NCBI GenBank assembly: GCA_963850415.1
Contig: CAWKLE010000004.1
Location: 434,001-498,000 of the forward strand
Source of the DNA: VAXT01 sp963850415
GTDB lineage: Bacteria; Actinomycetota; Thermoleophilia; Gaiellales; Gaiellaceae
Reading direction: 5' to 3'
DNA length: 64,000 bases
Of this stretch, positions 32,868 through 41,861 are shown one piece after another (within the stretch, counting starts at the first letter, position 1; each line of letters begins with the position of its first letter). Both the position numbers and the translations under genes were made by a program. The notes under the pieces were generated by a model. It was given only the letters and a program-made list of their open reading frames with translations. It was not told the origin of the DNA and searched no databases.

Positions 32868-34056
32868 ATGCCGACGACCAACGTCCTCATAGCCGGAGCC
32901 GGAGTTGCGGGGCTCGAAGCAGCGCTCGCTCTCCGAGCGGTGGCCGAGGATCGGGTCTCGGTCGAGATCGTCGCGCCGGACACGGAGTTCGTGTACCGGC
33001 CGCTCTCCGTGGCCGCGCCGTTCAGCCTCGGAGAAGCTCGGCGCTTCCCGCTCAGCCGGCTGGTCGACGAGTCCGGCGCCGAGCTGAAGGAAGGGAGCCG
33101 TTCGGGCGGTGCATCCCGCCGAGAAGGTCGTCGAGACCGCTGCGGGAGACGAGCTCGCGTACGACCTGCTCCTGCTCGCGCTCGGCGCTCGGCCGGTGCC
33201 GGCTATTCCCGGCGCGGTCACGTTCCGTGGCCCGGGCGACGAGGCGGCCCTCGGCGAGGTCCTGCGCGACGCCAGGGAAGGACGCGTGCAGCGGCTGGCG
33301 TTCACCATGCCGGCCGGCATCTCCTGGCCGTTGCCGCTCTACGAGCTCGCCTTGCTGACGGCCGTTCACCTCGCCGACGCAGGCGTGGAGATCCCGCTCC
33401 AGCTCGTGACACCGGAGCCCCGGCCGCTCCAGCTGTTCGGTGACGCTGCCAGCGAAGCCGTCACCGAGCTCCTCGCCAGGCATCGGATCGAGCTCCGGAC
33501 GAGCACCATCCCGGGCGCCGTAGAAGGGAACGTCCTTCGGTTTGTCGGAACCGGCGAAGTCGAGGCGGACCGGGTCGTCGCGCTGCCGCGCATCGAGGGC
33601 CTGCGCCTGCCCGGCGTTCCGCACGACACGAACGGCTTCGTCCCGATCGACGACCATGGCCAGGTCCGCGGCGTGGACGACGTCTACGCCGCCGGCGACC
33701 TGACGAGCTTCCCGATCAAGCAAGGTGGGCTGGCAGCCCAGCAGGCAGACGCCGCAGCGGAGGCGATCGCAGCCGCGGCCGGAGCGGAGATCACCCCGAC
33801 CCCGTTCACGCCGGTCCTCCGCGGCCTCTTGCTCACCGGGCTCGCTCCCCGCTTCATGCGCTCCGAGGTCGGCAGCCTCGAATCCGAGCTCGACACCGAG
33901 CCTCTGTGGTGGCCGCCGGGGAAGATCGTCGGGCGCTATCTCGGGCCGCTCCTCGCCGCCCAGCTGCACGTCTGGCAAGCGCCTCCCGGCTCCAACGCCG
34001 TCGAGGTCGAGGTCGAGGTTGACCGCGGACCGAGCGGCGAGTGGGCGTCGATCTGA
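32868..34056 (+). pseudogene. FAD-dependent NAD(P)/sulfide:quinone oxidoreductase-like, one frameshift
   Basis: 395 codons if one extra base is removed near 33094. First part: NVLIAGAGVAGLEAALALRA (FAD-binding GxGxxG) and FVYRPLSVAAPFSLGEARRF; second part: LLLALGARPVPAIPGAVTF, then a second nucleotide-binding region, and DVYAAGDLTSFPIKQGGLAA (FAD isoalloxazine/ribityl contact GD). The arrangement resembles NDH-2/SQR-type flavoproteins; the redox-active SQR cysteines are not evident. Likely quinone-linked. The shift sits between two well conserved segments, so an error in the sequence is likely. Shares site 2 with the usp-zip operon. Confidence 0.75.
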
Positions 34057-34136
34057 GCTCTGCTCAGTAGAAAGCCGCGCAGCGAAACAGCGTCGTCACC
34101 GACGGATTGCGGGCCTGTCGGCTGGAGACTCGAGCC

Positions 34137-34352
34137 ATGAAACCAGCAACCTGTCATCTCCTCGCAGCGGTCGACATCGTCGAGCCCTGCCCGGGCGATC
34201 AGTGTCCTTTGTGGGACGAGACGTGTCTGCTGACCGGACTGCGGTCGGACCTCGCGTCGAACCCGCCGCTCGTCCAGTTCCTCCTGGGCCTACGGGAGAA
34301 GCTCGAAGACGGGGCCCGGCCGTTCGTCGCCCGCGAGCCGGGCTTCGACTAG
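34137..34352 (+). CDS. small four-cysteine protein, possible zinc ribbon
   Basis: 71 aa; GGAG 11 nt before ATG 34137. Cys at 6, 18, 23 and 30 (MKPATCHLL, EPCPGDQCPLWDETCLL); spacing C-x11-C-x4-C-x6-C is compatible with a treble/ribbon zinc site. The C-terminal half is helical (NPPLVQFLLGLREKLEDG). No signal or membrane segment. Function unknown; 80 nt after the oxidoreductase stop. Confidence 0.6.
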   Translation: MKPATCHLLAAVDIVEPCPGDQCPLWDETCLLTGLRSDLASNPPLVQFLLGLREKLEDGARPFVAREPGFD

Positions 34353-34517
34353 GGACCTCACCAGCCGTCCCTTCGGCCCCTCGGGGCCGATTCGGCGTGG
34401 TCCGGCGCTGCCAAAGACTGCGGTAAATCGCGGAATCGATATCGGCCTCTCCCCGATTCGCGCCTCGGTAGTCGCTAGCAGAGTGAGTCGCGACGGAAAC
34501 CAAGGAGGTGCAGAAGG

Positions 34518-35558
34518 ATGAGACACAAGAGCACACTACGAATTGGCGTAGTGATCATCGCCGCCATCGCAGCGGCCTTCGCATTGTCGGCAGCCGCCGG
34601 TGCCAAGCCGGCCGCCGGGCCGAGGGCGACCCACATCGCCTACATGAGCAAGGTGGACGGCCAGGCCGACATCTACTCGATGACCACCGAGGGCTTCGCG
34701 GTGACAAATCTCACGCACGACAAGACCATCGGTCTCAGGGCCGACTCGGAGCCTGCGTGGTCGCCTGACGGACAGTGGGTCGCGTTCCAGCGAACGGGCA
34801 TCAAGGCCCCGGGCACGCGGCTGTTCGTCGTCCGGTCGGACGGCTGGGGCCTGCACGCGCTCGTACCATCGAGCGCTCTCGCAGCGTCAGAGATGCATCC
34901 GAACTGGTCGCCCGACGGACGGACGATCGTGTTCTCCAGCAATCGAACCGGCCACTTCGAGCTCTACATGGTCAAGGTCAACCCGGGCATCACCACGCAG
35001 CGGACCGTCAGCGTCCCGATGCAGCTGACCTTCACGAAGCTCGGCGTCGACAACCTCGAGCCCGCGTGGGCGCCTGATGGCAAGTCGATCGCGTTCGTGC
35101 GCCACGACTGGAGCTCGTTCGGCGAGATCCCCTCGTTCCCGACCGATTCGATCTACGTGCTCCGGCTCACGTCGAGCACGACGCATCAGACGTATCGGAT
35201 CACGAATCCGGGAATCGGGAACAGCGATTGCCAGCCGGCCTGGTCCGGCGACGGCAGCCAGATCGCGTTCGAAAGCAACCGCACCGGCACCGAGGACGTC
35301 TTCGTCGTCGACCAGAAGGGCAACGGCCTGAGGCGGATCACGCCTCTGGGCAGCAACGAGTTCCACCCGTCCTGGGCGTCGCTCGGCCGCCAGATCGTGT
35401 TCGTCAGCGATCGGACCAAGGCAACCGAGATCTACACGCTCACGGTTCCGCTTCTGGGCTCGCTGACTCCGATGCCCGCGATGAAGCAGCTCACCTTCGA
35501 CAAGGCGCCGAAGGCGAATCCAGCCATGGAGCGCATCACGTTCATGGGCCTCAATTGA
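34518..35558 (+). CDS. secreted TolB-like WD40/PD40 propeller protein
   Basis: 346 aa; AAGGAGG upstream of ATG 34518. Signal GVVIIAAIAAAFALSAAAGA. Several PD40 repeats: EPAWSPDGQWVAFQRTG, HPNWSPDGRTIVFSSNRTG, EPAWAPDGKSIAFVRHD, QPAWSGDGSQIAFESNRTG, HPSWASLGRQIVFVSDRTK; each ends in a strand of the propeller. In proteobacteria TolB is periplasmic with the Tol-Pal system; here it is probably a free-standing surface or envelope propeller. Followed by a perfect 11-bp hairpin. No Pal/Tol genes nearby. Confidence 0.85.
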   Translation: MRHKSTLRIGVVIIAAIAAAFALSAAAGAKPAAGPRATHIAYMSKVDGQADIYSMTTEGFAVTNLTHDKTIGLRADSEPAWSPDGQWVAFQRTGIKAPGTRLFVVRSDGWGLHALVPSSALAASEMHPNWSPDGRTIVFSSNRTGHFELYMVKVNPGITTQRTVSVPMQLTFTKLGVDNLEPAWAPDGKSIAFVRHDWSSFGEIPSFPTDSIYVLRLTSSTTHQTYRITNPGIGNSDCQPAWSGDGSQIAFESNRTGTEDVFVVDQKGNGLRRITPLGSNEFHPSWASLGRQIVFVSDRTKATEIYTLTVPLLGSLTPMPAMKQLTFDKAPKANPAMERITFMGLN

Positions 35559-35579
35559 ACCGCTTCGCACACCGCGACC

Positions 35580-35605
35580 AGAGGGCCCGCCTACGCGGGC
35601 CCTCT
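35580..35605 (+). terminator. hairpin after TolB-like gene
   Basis: AGAGGGCCCGC-CTAC-GCGGGCCCTCT, perfect 11-bp stem, 21 nt past the stop; no T-run. Confidence 0.65.
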
Positions 35606-35641
35606 GCGTACTGTGACGCTGGGAGGGCGTGATCCCGGAGA

Positions 35642-38353
35642 ATGAAATCGTTGCCGGACCAGACTTCTGACACCGCCCGCCCCGGGCAGCCCCAAATCGG
35701 AGAGAACCGGTTCGTCGACGTCATCCTGCGCGACGGCGGAACGCTGAGGCTGCGGCCTCCCCGCAGCGACGACGCCGGCGCGCTCCTCGGGTTCTTCAGC
35801 GCGCTCTCGGAGCGGAGCTTCTACCTCCGGTTCCACGGTGCGCCCACTGTGCGGGAGTCGCTCGTCGAGCCGTTCCTCGATCCGGACTGGATGGCTCGAG
35901 GCGCCCTCGTCGGGACACTCGCGGGCGGCGACGGCTCGCACGTCGTCGCGCTGGCGAGCTACGCGCGGCTGCGCGACCCGACCACGGCGGAGGTGGCGTT
36001 CACCGTCGCCGACGACCAGCAGGGGCGAGGAATCGGCACGCGCATGCTCGAGCAGCTGGCCGAGCGCGCGGCCGCGGTGGGGATCGAGCGCTTCGTCGCA
36101 GAGGTGATGGGCGATAACGCGGCCATGATGCGCGTCTTCGAGGATGCAGGCTTCGGTGTCTCGCGCGCGCTCGACCGGGGCATCTTCGAGGTCGCCTTCC
36201 CGATCGAGGCGACGGACGCCTACCGCGGACACGTCGAGGAGCGCGACCACCTCGCCGTCGTCGCCTCGCTGCGACCGTTCTTCTCTCCCGCGAGCGTCGC
36301 CGTGATTGGTGCGTCGACCCGGCGCGAGGCAATCGGCGGCATCGTCTTCCGGAACGTCATCGGCGCCGAGTTCAAGGGCGCCGCGTACCCGGTCAACCGC
36401 ACGGGCGAGCCCGTGGCGGGCGTCCGGGCGTACACGTCGATCGAGGAGTTGCCCGAGCAGGTCGACCTCGCCGTGATCTGCCTACCGGGCGCCAGGGTCC
36501 TGGACTCCGCGCGGTCCGCGCTCGAGTCCGGGATCCGCGCTGTCTGCGTGATCTCGGCTGGCTTTGCGGAGATCGGCGAGGAAGGCCGCGAGCGGCAGGA
36601 GCAGCTCCTCGCGCTCGTACGCGCGCACGGCGGCCGTCTCGTCGGGCCCAACTGCCTCGGCATCGCGGTCGCCGCCCCGTCGCTGAACGCGACCTTCGGG
36701 CCGCGCGCGCTCCCTCCGGGCCCGATCGGGTTCTCGTCGCAGAGCGGCGCGCTCGGGCTCGCGCTGCTCGAGAAGGCGTCGGAGCGCAGCCTCGGCTTCT
36801 CGTCGTTCATCTCGATCGGCAACAAGGCGGACGTATCGTCGAACGACCTGCTCGAGTACTGGGAGGAGGACGAGAGCACGGAGCTGATCGCGCTCTACCT
36901 CGAGTCGTTCGGCAACCCGCGCCGGTTCGGCCAGATCGCGAGCCGCGTCGCCCGCAAGAAGCCGATCCTCGCGATGAAGAGCGGGACGTCGACCGCGGGC
37001 GCACGCGCCGCCGGCTCGCACACGGCCGCGCTCGCCGGCTCAGAGAAGGCCGTCGAGGCGCTGTTCCACCAGGCCGGCGTGCTCCGGGCGGGGACGCTCG
37101 AGGAGCTGATCGACGCAGCGGCGCTGCTCTCGACGCAGCCCTTGCCGCGCGGCCGGCGCGTCGCGATCCTCACGAACGCGGGCGGGCTCGGAATCCTCTG
37201 CTCGGACGCCTGCGAGGCGGCGGGGCTCGAGCTGTCGGAGCTCTCGCCGGAGACGACGACGCAGCTGGCCGAGCTGCTGCCCACCGAGGCGAGCCTGGCC
37301 AACCCGGTCGACATGCTCGGCTCGGCCACCGCGGCCAGCTACGAGGCGACCGTGCCCGTCCTGCTCGCGGATCCCGCCGTCGACTCGGTGATCGTGCTCT
37401 TCGTCCCGCCGGCGACCGCAGGCGCCGAGGACGTCGCGGAGGGCCTCGCCCGGACGCTGGAGTCGGTGTCGACGGACAAGCCCGTGCTGGCCGCGCTGCT
37501 CGCCGCCGAGGGGATCCCGGCGACGCTCCGGCGAGCTCCGGCGCCGGCCGCGCTGTTCACCTACCCGGAGTCGGCGGCCCGGGCCCTCGGGCTGGCCGCC
37601 CAGCGTGCGGAGTGGCTTCGCCGGCCGGCTGGAGCGGTTCCCGACGTCGAGGGGATCGACGCGGCCGCCGCCGCCCGGATCGTGTCGACAGCTCTCGCCG
37701 CGTCGGCTGACGCCTGGCTCACGCCCGCCGAGACGAGAGAGCTCTTGACCGCATACGGGGTGCCGCTGGTCGATGAGCGGCTCGCAGAGACGGTCGAGGC
37801 CGCGGTCGAGGCTGCGCGCCGGCTCGGGTTCCCGGTCGTCGTCAAGTCGGCCGTTGCCGGAGCACACAAGACGGAGACCGGCGGCGTGGCGCTCGATCTC
37901 GGCGACGACGCCGCGGTGCGCGAGGCCGCCGAGCGAATCGGCGCGCCGGTGGTCGTCCAGCAGATGGTCAAGGGCCGCACCGAGCTCCTGGCCGGCGTCG
38001 TCCAGGACCCGACGTTCGGCCCGCTCGTCGCATTCGGCCCCGGCGGTGTCCTCGCCGAGCTGATCGGCGAGGCCGGCTTCCGCATCGCTCCGCTCACCGA
38101 TGCCGACGCGGAAGAGCTCCTGAGCCAGGAGAAGACGGGGTTGCTCGTGGCCGGCTACCGCGGAGCTGCACCGTCCGACCGGGCCGCGCTCGCCGACCTC
38201 CTTCACAGGCTCTCGAGGCTCGGAGAGGACCTGCCCGAGGTGGCCGAGCTCGACCTCAACCCGGTGCTCGCGGGGCCGGGCGGATGCGTCGCCGTCGACG
38301 CGCGCGTTCGCGTGAGACGTCCCCCCGAGGGCCGCCTCGTCAAGACCTGGTGA
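35642..38353 (+). CDS. GNAT acetyltransferase fused to NDP-forming acyl-CoA synthetase
   Basis: 903 aa. Residues about 20-185: GNAT domain (LRLRPPRSDDAGALLGFFSA; VADDQQGRGIGTRMLEQLAE acetyl-CoA loop). About 215-670: CoA-binding and succinyl-CoA-synthetase-like domains (SVAVIGASTRREAIGGIVF; VGPNCLGIAV; IGFSSQSGALGLALLEKAS; AGSHTAALAGSEKAVEALF with the catalytic His). About 690-903: ATP-grasp (VVKSAVAGAHKTETGGVALD, VVQQMVKGRTELLAGV). Proteins of this design include bacterial protein lysine acetyltransferases of the Pat family and ADP-forming acetyl-CoA synthetases; here both domains look complete, with the GNAT at the N-terminus. Probably a metabolic regulator or acyl-CoA former. Confidence 0.88.
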   Translation: MKSLPDQTSDTARPGQPQIGENRFVDVILRDGGTLRLRPPRSDDAGALLGFFSALSERSFYLRFHGAPTVRESLVEPFLDPDWMARGALVGTLAGGDGSHVVALASYARLRDPTTAEVAFTVADDQQGRGIGTRMLEQLAERAAAVGIERFVAEVMGDNAAMMRVFEDAGFGVSRALDRGIFEVAFPIEATDAYRGHVEERDHLAVVASLRPFFSPASVAVIGASTRREAIGGIVFRNVIGAEFKGAAYPVNRTGEPVAGVRAYTSIEELPEQVDLAVICLPGARVLDSARSALESGIRAVCVISAGFAEIGEEGRERQEQLLALVRAHGGRLVGPNCLGIAVAAPSLNATFGPRALPPGPIGFSSQSGALGLALLEKASERSLGFSSFISIGNKADVSSNDLLEYWEEDESTELIALYLESFGNPRRFGQIASRVARKKPILAMKSGTSTAGARAAGSHTAALAGSEKAVEALFHQAGVLRAGTLEELIDAAALLSTQPLPRGRRVAILTNAGGLGILCSDACEAAGLELSELSPETTTQLAELLPTEASLANPVDMLGSATAASYEATVPVLLADPAVDSVIVLFVPPATAGAEDVAEGLARTLESVSTDKPVLAALLAAEGIPATLRRAPAPAALFTYPESAARALGLAAQRAEWLRRPAGAVPDVEGIDAAAAARIVSTALAASADAWLTPAETRELLTAYGVPLVDERLAETVEAAVEAARRLGFPVVVKSAVAGAHKTETGGVALDLGDDAAVREAAERIGAPVVVQQMVKGRTELLAGVVQDPTFGPLVAFGPGGVLAELIGEAGFRIAPLTDADAEELLSQEKTGLLVAGYRGAAPSDRAALADLLHRLSRLGEDLPEVAELDLNPVLAGPGGCVAVDARVRVRRPPEGRLVKTW

Positions 38354-38356
38354 CCG

Positions 38357-38677
38357 CTAGCCCGCCTCGTGCGGACGTGAGAACACGACGAGAACGCTCA
38401 ACCCTTCGTACCCGATGAACTTGTGGTCGGCACCGGCCGGGACGAACGCCGCCTGCCCTTCGCTCACCTCGATCGACTCGTCCCCGACCGTCAGGACGCC
38501 GCGTCCCCCGAGAACGACGTACACCTCGTCGTCGACATGCGGCTGCTGGCGGTCGGGCTCGGGCGCGACCAGCACGTAGACGCCGATCTCGAGCCCGGGC
38601 GACTCGTGGACGATCTCGTAGCCGCCGCCGGACTCCTCCAGGCGGCGCCTGGTCGTAGCGATGTCCAGCGCATCCAC
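38357..38677 (-). CDS. cupin-domain protein
   Basis: 106 aa single-domain cupin: PHVDDEVYVVLGGRGVLTVG (motif 1, G-x5-H-x-H-like variant with His and Glu), AAFVPAGADHKFIGY (motif 2 with His). Metal binding is plausible. GTG 38677. Convergent with the acyl-CoA synthetase gene, 3 nt between stops. Function unknown. Confidence 0.82.
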   Translation of the reverse strand: MDALDIATTRRRLEESGGGYEIVHESPGLEIGVYVLVAPEPDRQQPHVDDEVYVVLGGRGVLTVGDESIEVSEGQAAFVPAGADHKFIGYEGLSVLVVFSRPHEAG

Positions 38678-38700
38678 GGCGACGAGCCTACTCGGCGGAG

Positions 38701-39057
38701 CTAGAAGAGGTCGCCGCCGTCGCTGTCGCCCTGGCCCGGTGTCGATGCGAACGAGACGTCATCGGGCACGTGCGACCTCAGCCAGGAGTAGACGTCGTCG
38801 GCTAGCCGCGGCGGTCCGGCGACGAGATCCTTCCAGGCAGCGGCCGCCGACCAGAAGCTCTCGTTGGCCACGAGTCGCTCGGCGGCACCGGAATCGTCGG
38901 CCTCGAAGAGGAACACGGCTTCCTGAACCGTGAGGAACACGTGGTGCCGCTCGAGGCCGACCTCTTCGGGGTCGAACGGCGGGCCGTTGCGGAGCAACTC
39001 CGCCGCGCGCTGGCTCGCGCCTTCCTGCAATGGAACGATGATGACCGCGCGGCTCAT
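38701..39057 (-). CDS. conserved hypothetical protein (dimeric alpha-beta barrel-like)
   Basis: 118 aa. MSRAVIIVPLQEGASQRAAE, ERHHVFLTVQEAVFLFEADD and SFWSAAAAWKDLVAGPPRLA suggest a ferredoxin-like alpha/beta barrel as in small stress or antibiotic-monooxygenase-like proteins, but I do not recognise the family with confidence. Start ATG overlaps the stop of the upstream gene by 4 nt (ATGA), so the two are coupled. C-terminal tail is Gly/Asp-rich. Confidence 0.6.
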   Translation of the reverse strand: MSRAVIIVPLQEGASQRAAELLRNGPPFDPEEVGLERHHVFLTVQEAVFLFEADDSGAAERLVANESFWSAAAAWKDLVAGPPRLADDVYSWLRSHVPDDVSFASTPGQGDSDGGDLF

Positions 39058-39368
39058 GAAGTGCTCCTCTCTCCGAGTTGAGACGCAAGATGCTCTGCAA
39101 GCTCCGAGATGATGCCCGGATGGACGATGCTCGCGATGCGGATCGGCTCTCCCGTACGCCTTTCGAGCACGAGGGTCTGGCGGCCCGAGATCCGGTCAGC
39201 GGGCGAGCGAGCGACTCGCACCTCTCGCAGATCGCCGATGTCTACGGTCTCCGAGGTCACACCGGTCGCCCCCGCACCCTCGAACGAGAGCCCACGCGGA
39301 AACAGCTCGAGGCGGCCGGAGCGTACCTCCTGATCACCCTGCTGCCAGGTCACGGCATAGCTTGACAT
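39054..39368 (-). CDS. hypothetical protein, PH-like beta fold
   Basis: 104 aa from ATG 39368 (ATG 39380 also possible). Mostly beta strands: YAVTWQQGDQEVRSGRLELF, LSFEGAGATGVTSETVDIGD, LREVRVARSPADRISGRQTL. This pattern of short strands ending in a helix (IISELAEHLASQL) resembles small PH/GRAM-type domains. Coupled to the following gene. No function can be stated. Confidence 0.55.
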   Translation of the reverse strand: MSSYAVTWQQGDQEVRSGRLELFPRGLSFEGAGATGVTSETVDIGDLREVRVARSPADRISGRQTLVLERRTGEPIRIASIVHPGIISELAEHLASQLGERSTS

Positions 39369-39423
39369 GCGCGGAATCATCGACCGGGCAGAGCGCTTCG
39401 CCCTCGGTGACCACCCTCATCTG

Positions 39424-39442
39424 GCTGCGGAAAAGCCGCAGC
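39424..39442 (-). terminator. hairpin after the response regulator
   Basis: GCTGCGG-AAAAG-CCGCAGC, 7-bp stem, 11 nt past the response-regulator stop (39453). Confidence 0.5.
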
Positions 39443-39452
39443 GTGCGGGACG

Positions 39453-40100
39453 CTACTCGGCGGGCTCTTCCAGGAGGCCCTGGTCGATCGCGTACCGGAC
39501 GAGCTCCGCGCGCGTCGTCAGCCGCAGCTTCTGCATGATGTGCGCGCGATGCGTCTCGACGGTGCGCACCGAGAGGTACAGCATCTTGGCGATCTCCTGG
39601 TTCGTGTGGCCGAGGGCCAGAAGCCGCAGCACCTCGCGCTCGCGCTCCGATAAAGGGTCCTCGTCGGCCTGAGCCCGCTCCTCGGCTTCGGCCTGGATCA
39701 GCCGCGCGCCGAGCGCCGGATGGACGTACCGTCCCCCGTTCGCGACCTCGCGCACGGCGTCTACGACCTCAGCATCGACGGCCTCCTTGAGGACGTAGCC
39801 GCTCGCGCCGACCGAGAACGCCTCGCGCACATAGTGCGGGTCGTCCTGCATGGACAGCATCAGCACCTTGGCGTCCTTTGCCTCCTTCAGGACCGCCGGA
39901 GTGGCCTCGATGCCGCTCGCACCCGGCATGACCACGTCCATGAGGATGACGTCCGGCTTGTGCGCGCGCGCTTCGAACACGGCCTCCCGGAGATCGCCTG
40001 CTTCGGCGACGACCTCGATGTCGTCCTCGGCCTCCAACACGTGACGGAGGCCCGACCGGACCACTGCGTGGTCGTCGACGACGAGGACCCGGATCGTCAC
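39453..40100 (-). CDS. NarL/FixJ-family response regulator (DevR-like)
   Basis: 215 aa. Receiver: VLVVDDHAVVRSGLRHVLEA (acidic pair), DVILMDVVMPGASGIEATP (phospho-Asp), LMLSMQDDPHYVREA, GYVLKEA (Lys). Output LuxR/GerE domain: LSEREREVLRLLALGHTNQE followed by IAKMLYLSVRTVETHRAHIM. GTG 40100 overlaps the kinase stop (GTGA), so the pair is made together. By family it binds inverted repeats as a dimer. It is the natural candidate to bind the CGGG-N3-CCCG palindromes listed in this window. Partner: the DevS-like kinase upstream. Confidence 0.92.
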   Translation of the reverse strand: MTIRVLVVDDHAVVRSGLRHVLEAEDDIEVVAEAGDLREAVFEARAHKPDVILMDVVMPGASGIEATPAVLKEAKDAKVLMLSMQDDPHYVREAFSVGASGYVLKEAVDAEVVDAVREVANGGRYVHPALGARLIQAEAEERAQADEDPLSEREREVLRLLALGHTNQEIAKMLYLSVRTVETHRAHIMQKLRLTTRAELVRYAIDQGLLEEPAE

Positions 40101-41725
40101 GCGACCGGAACCTCGGCCGAGAGCGTGGTGCCCGAACCGGGTGAGGATTCGACCTCGAGCCGCCCGTCGACGAGCGCAATGCGCTCGCGCATTCCGAGCA
40201 AACCGAGACCGTCCGCGCCGGCTTCGGTGATACCGCGGCCGTCGTCCTCGATCACCGCTGCGACACTCCCGTCACGGCGGGTGAGCACGATGCTCACGTG
40301 CTTGGCCTGGGCGTGCTTGACCACATTCGTCAACGCCTCCTGGGTGATCCGGTAGAGGGTCGTTTCGATCTCGCGCGGCAGACGATCGCTTCCGAGCCGT
40401 GACTCGACGTCGACCTCGATGCCTGTCTGCTCGCGAAAGGTTCCCACAAGACGCTCGATCGCGGGGACGAGGCCGAAATCGTCGAGCGCCTTCGGGCGTA
40501 GCTCGACCGCGAGGCGCCGGACGTCCTGGAGCGTCGCGACGACGATCTCTCGCAGCTCGCTCGTCGCCTCGGCGAGGCGTTCGGCGTCGCTGACATCCTC
40601 GACGCTCTTGAGCTTGAGGAGGATCGAGGTCAGGGCCTGTCCGGTCTCGTCGTGCAGCTCGCGCGCAAGTCGCTGCCGCTCGAGCTCCTGAGCGCTCACG
40701 ACCCGGCGCAGAGCGTCGCTCGCGACGCGCTCGGAGAGGTCGACGGCGACGGCTGCCCGGGCTGCGAACGCTTCTGCGAGGCGCACGTCCTCATCCGTGA
40801 ACCGCACGTCGGCGCCTTCCTTGTCGTGGACGGAGATGACGCCGATCGCCCGGTCGCGCAGCATCATCGGCACGAAGACGCCCGACCGGGCGCCCATCTT
40901 CCTACCCGCTTCCTGATCCATCTCGATGTCGTCGATGAGCGAGTCGACCCGTTCGCTTCGCCGTCGCTCCAGGACGCGCCCTGTCTTCGACGTTTCGCTC
41001 TCGAGACGCATACCACTGAGCTCATCCGACCCGTCTCCGTCGGTGGCGCGGATGACCAGGCTCCCGTCCGCGACGGGAAGCGCGATCAGGACGAGGCGGG
41101 CATGCATGAGCTCGCGGAGCCGCGCGGCGATGAGGTCGAGCAGGCGCGAGAGGTCGACCTCGGAGGCGAGCGCGTTCGAGATCTCGTTCAGGGACTCGAG
41201 CTGCTTCAGCCAGCGGGTCGCCGCCTCGTACAGCCGCGCGTTCTCGATCGCGACAGCAGCCTGTGACGACAAGAGGATCGTCAGCTCCTCGTCCTCGTCG
41301 GTGAACGGGGCGCCGTCCGCCTTCTCGGTCAGGTACAGGTTGCCGTAGGCGACTCCCCGCAAGAGGATCGGGACGCCGAGGAACGAGCGCATCGGTGGAT
41401 GGTTCGGCGGGAAGCCGACCGAGCGAGGATCGTCCGCGAGGTTGTCGAGGCGCAGAGGCTTGGCATCGTCGATCAGCGCGCCGAGGATGCCACGGCCTCG
41501 TGGGAGCTCGCCGATCGCATCCTGCGTCTCGGGATCGACGCCGGTAACGATGAACCGCTCGAGCGCCTGGCCAGTGGGATCGATGACGCCCAGCGCTGCG
41601 TACTGCGCACGAGTCAGCTCGGCCGCGGTCTCGACGATCTTCTTCAGGACGGCATCGAGCGAAAGCTCCGAAGCGAGCGCGACGCCCGCGTCGACGATGG
41701 CGCGCAGCCGATCCATGTCCGACAC
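40097..41725 (-). CDS. two-GAF sensor histidine kinase (DevS/DosS-like)
   Basis: 542 aa, cytoplasmic (no TM segments). GAF-A about 15-160 (NHPPMRSFLGVPI, GNLYLTEKADGAPFTDEDEE), GAF-B about 175-325 (FVPMMLRDRAIGVISVHDKE), HisKA_3 dimerisation helix with LARELHDETGQALTSILLKL (phospho-His), and HATPase with EALTNVVKHAQ (N box), DDGRGITEAGADGLGLLGMR (G boxes). The order GAF-GAF-HisKA_3-HATPase and the GAF-A signature match DevS/DosT haem sensors of oxygen and NO; whether the proximal haem His is kept is not certain from reading alone. GTG 41725 lies 9 nt after a GATAAT box, and a palindrome-like CGGTAACCCG is 55 nt upstream. Confidence 0.9.
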   Translation of the reverse strand: MSDMDRLRAIVDAGVALASELSLDAVLKKIVETAAELTRAQYAALGVIDPTGQALERFIVTGVDPETQDAIGELPRGRGILGALIDDAKPLRLDNLADDPRSVGFPPNHPPMRSFLGVPILLRGVAYGNLYLTEKADGAPFTDEDEELTILLSSQAAVAIENARLYEAATRWLKQLESLNEISNALASEVDLSRLLDLIAARLRELMHARLVLIALPVADGSLVIRATDGDGSDELSGMRLESETSKTGRVLERRRSERVDSLIDDIEMDQEAGRKMGARSGVFVPMMLRDRAIGVISVHDKEGADVRFTDEDVRLAEAFAARAAVAVDLSERVASDALRRVVSAQELERQRLARELHDETGQALTSILLKLKSVEDVSDAERLAEATSELREIVVATLQDVRRLAVELRPKALDDFGLVPAIERLVGTFREQTGIEVDVESRLGSDRLPREIETTLYRITQEALTNVVKHAQAKHVSIVLTRRDGSVAAVIEDDGRGITEAGADGLGLLGMRERIALVDGRLEVESSPGSGTTLSAEVPVA

Positions 41726-41780
41726 GTTGCGTCAATTATCAGCACGGATCAACTGCCGCAAGCCTGACTCGTGTGACCGG

Positions 41781-41790
41781 CGGTAACCCG
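41781..41790 (-). promoter_or_regulatory. palindromic element CGGTAACCCG (site 3)
   Basis: Reads CGGGTTACCG on the minus strand, 55 nt upstream of the kinase start; consistent with autoregulation. The -10 box GATAAT is at 41740-41735. Confidence 0.45.
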
Positions 41791-41861
41791 AACGAGAACC
41801 GGGACCGCAGCAAGTCGACCCGTGCTCTCTCGCGGAAAGCACGGGTCGGCTCTCGAATACC

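Noticed and set aside
34421..34475. Possible ninth palindrome upstream of the TolB-like gene (TGCGGTAAATCGCGG)
   Set aside because: Spacer and arms do not fit the CGGG-N3-CCCG core.
39424..39442. GCTGCGG-AAAAG-CCGCAGC as another operator
   Set aside because: It is at the 3' end of the response-regulator gene and has terminator-like position and a 5-nt loop.
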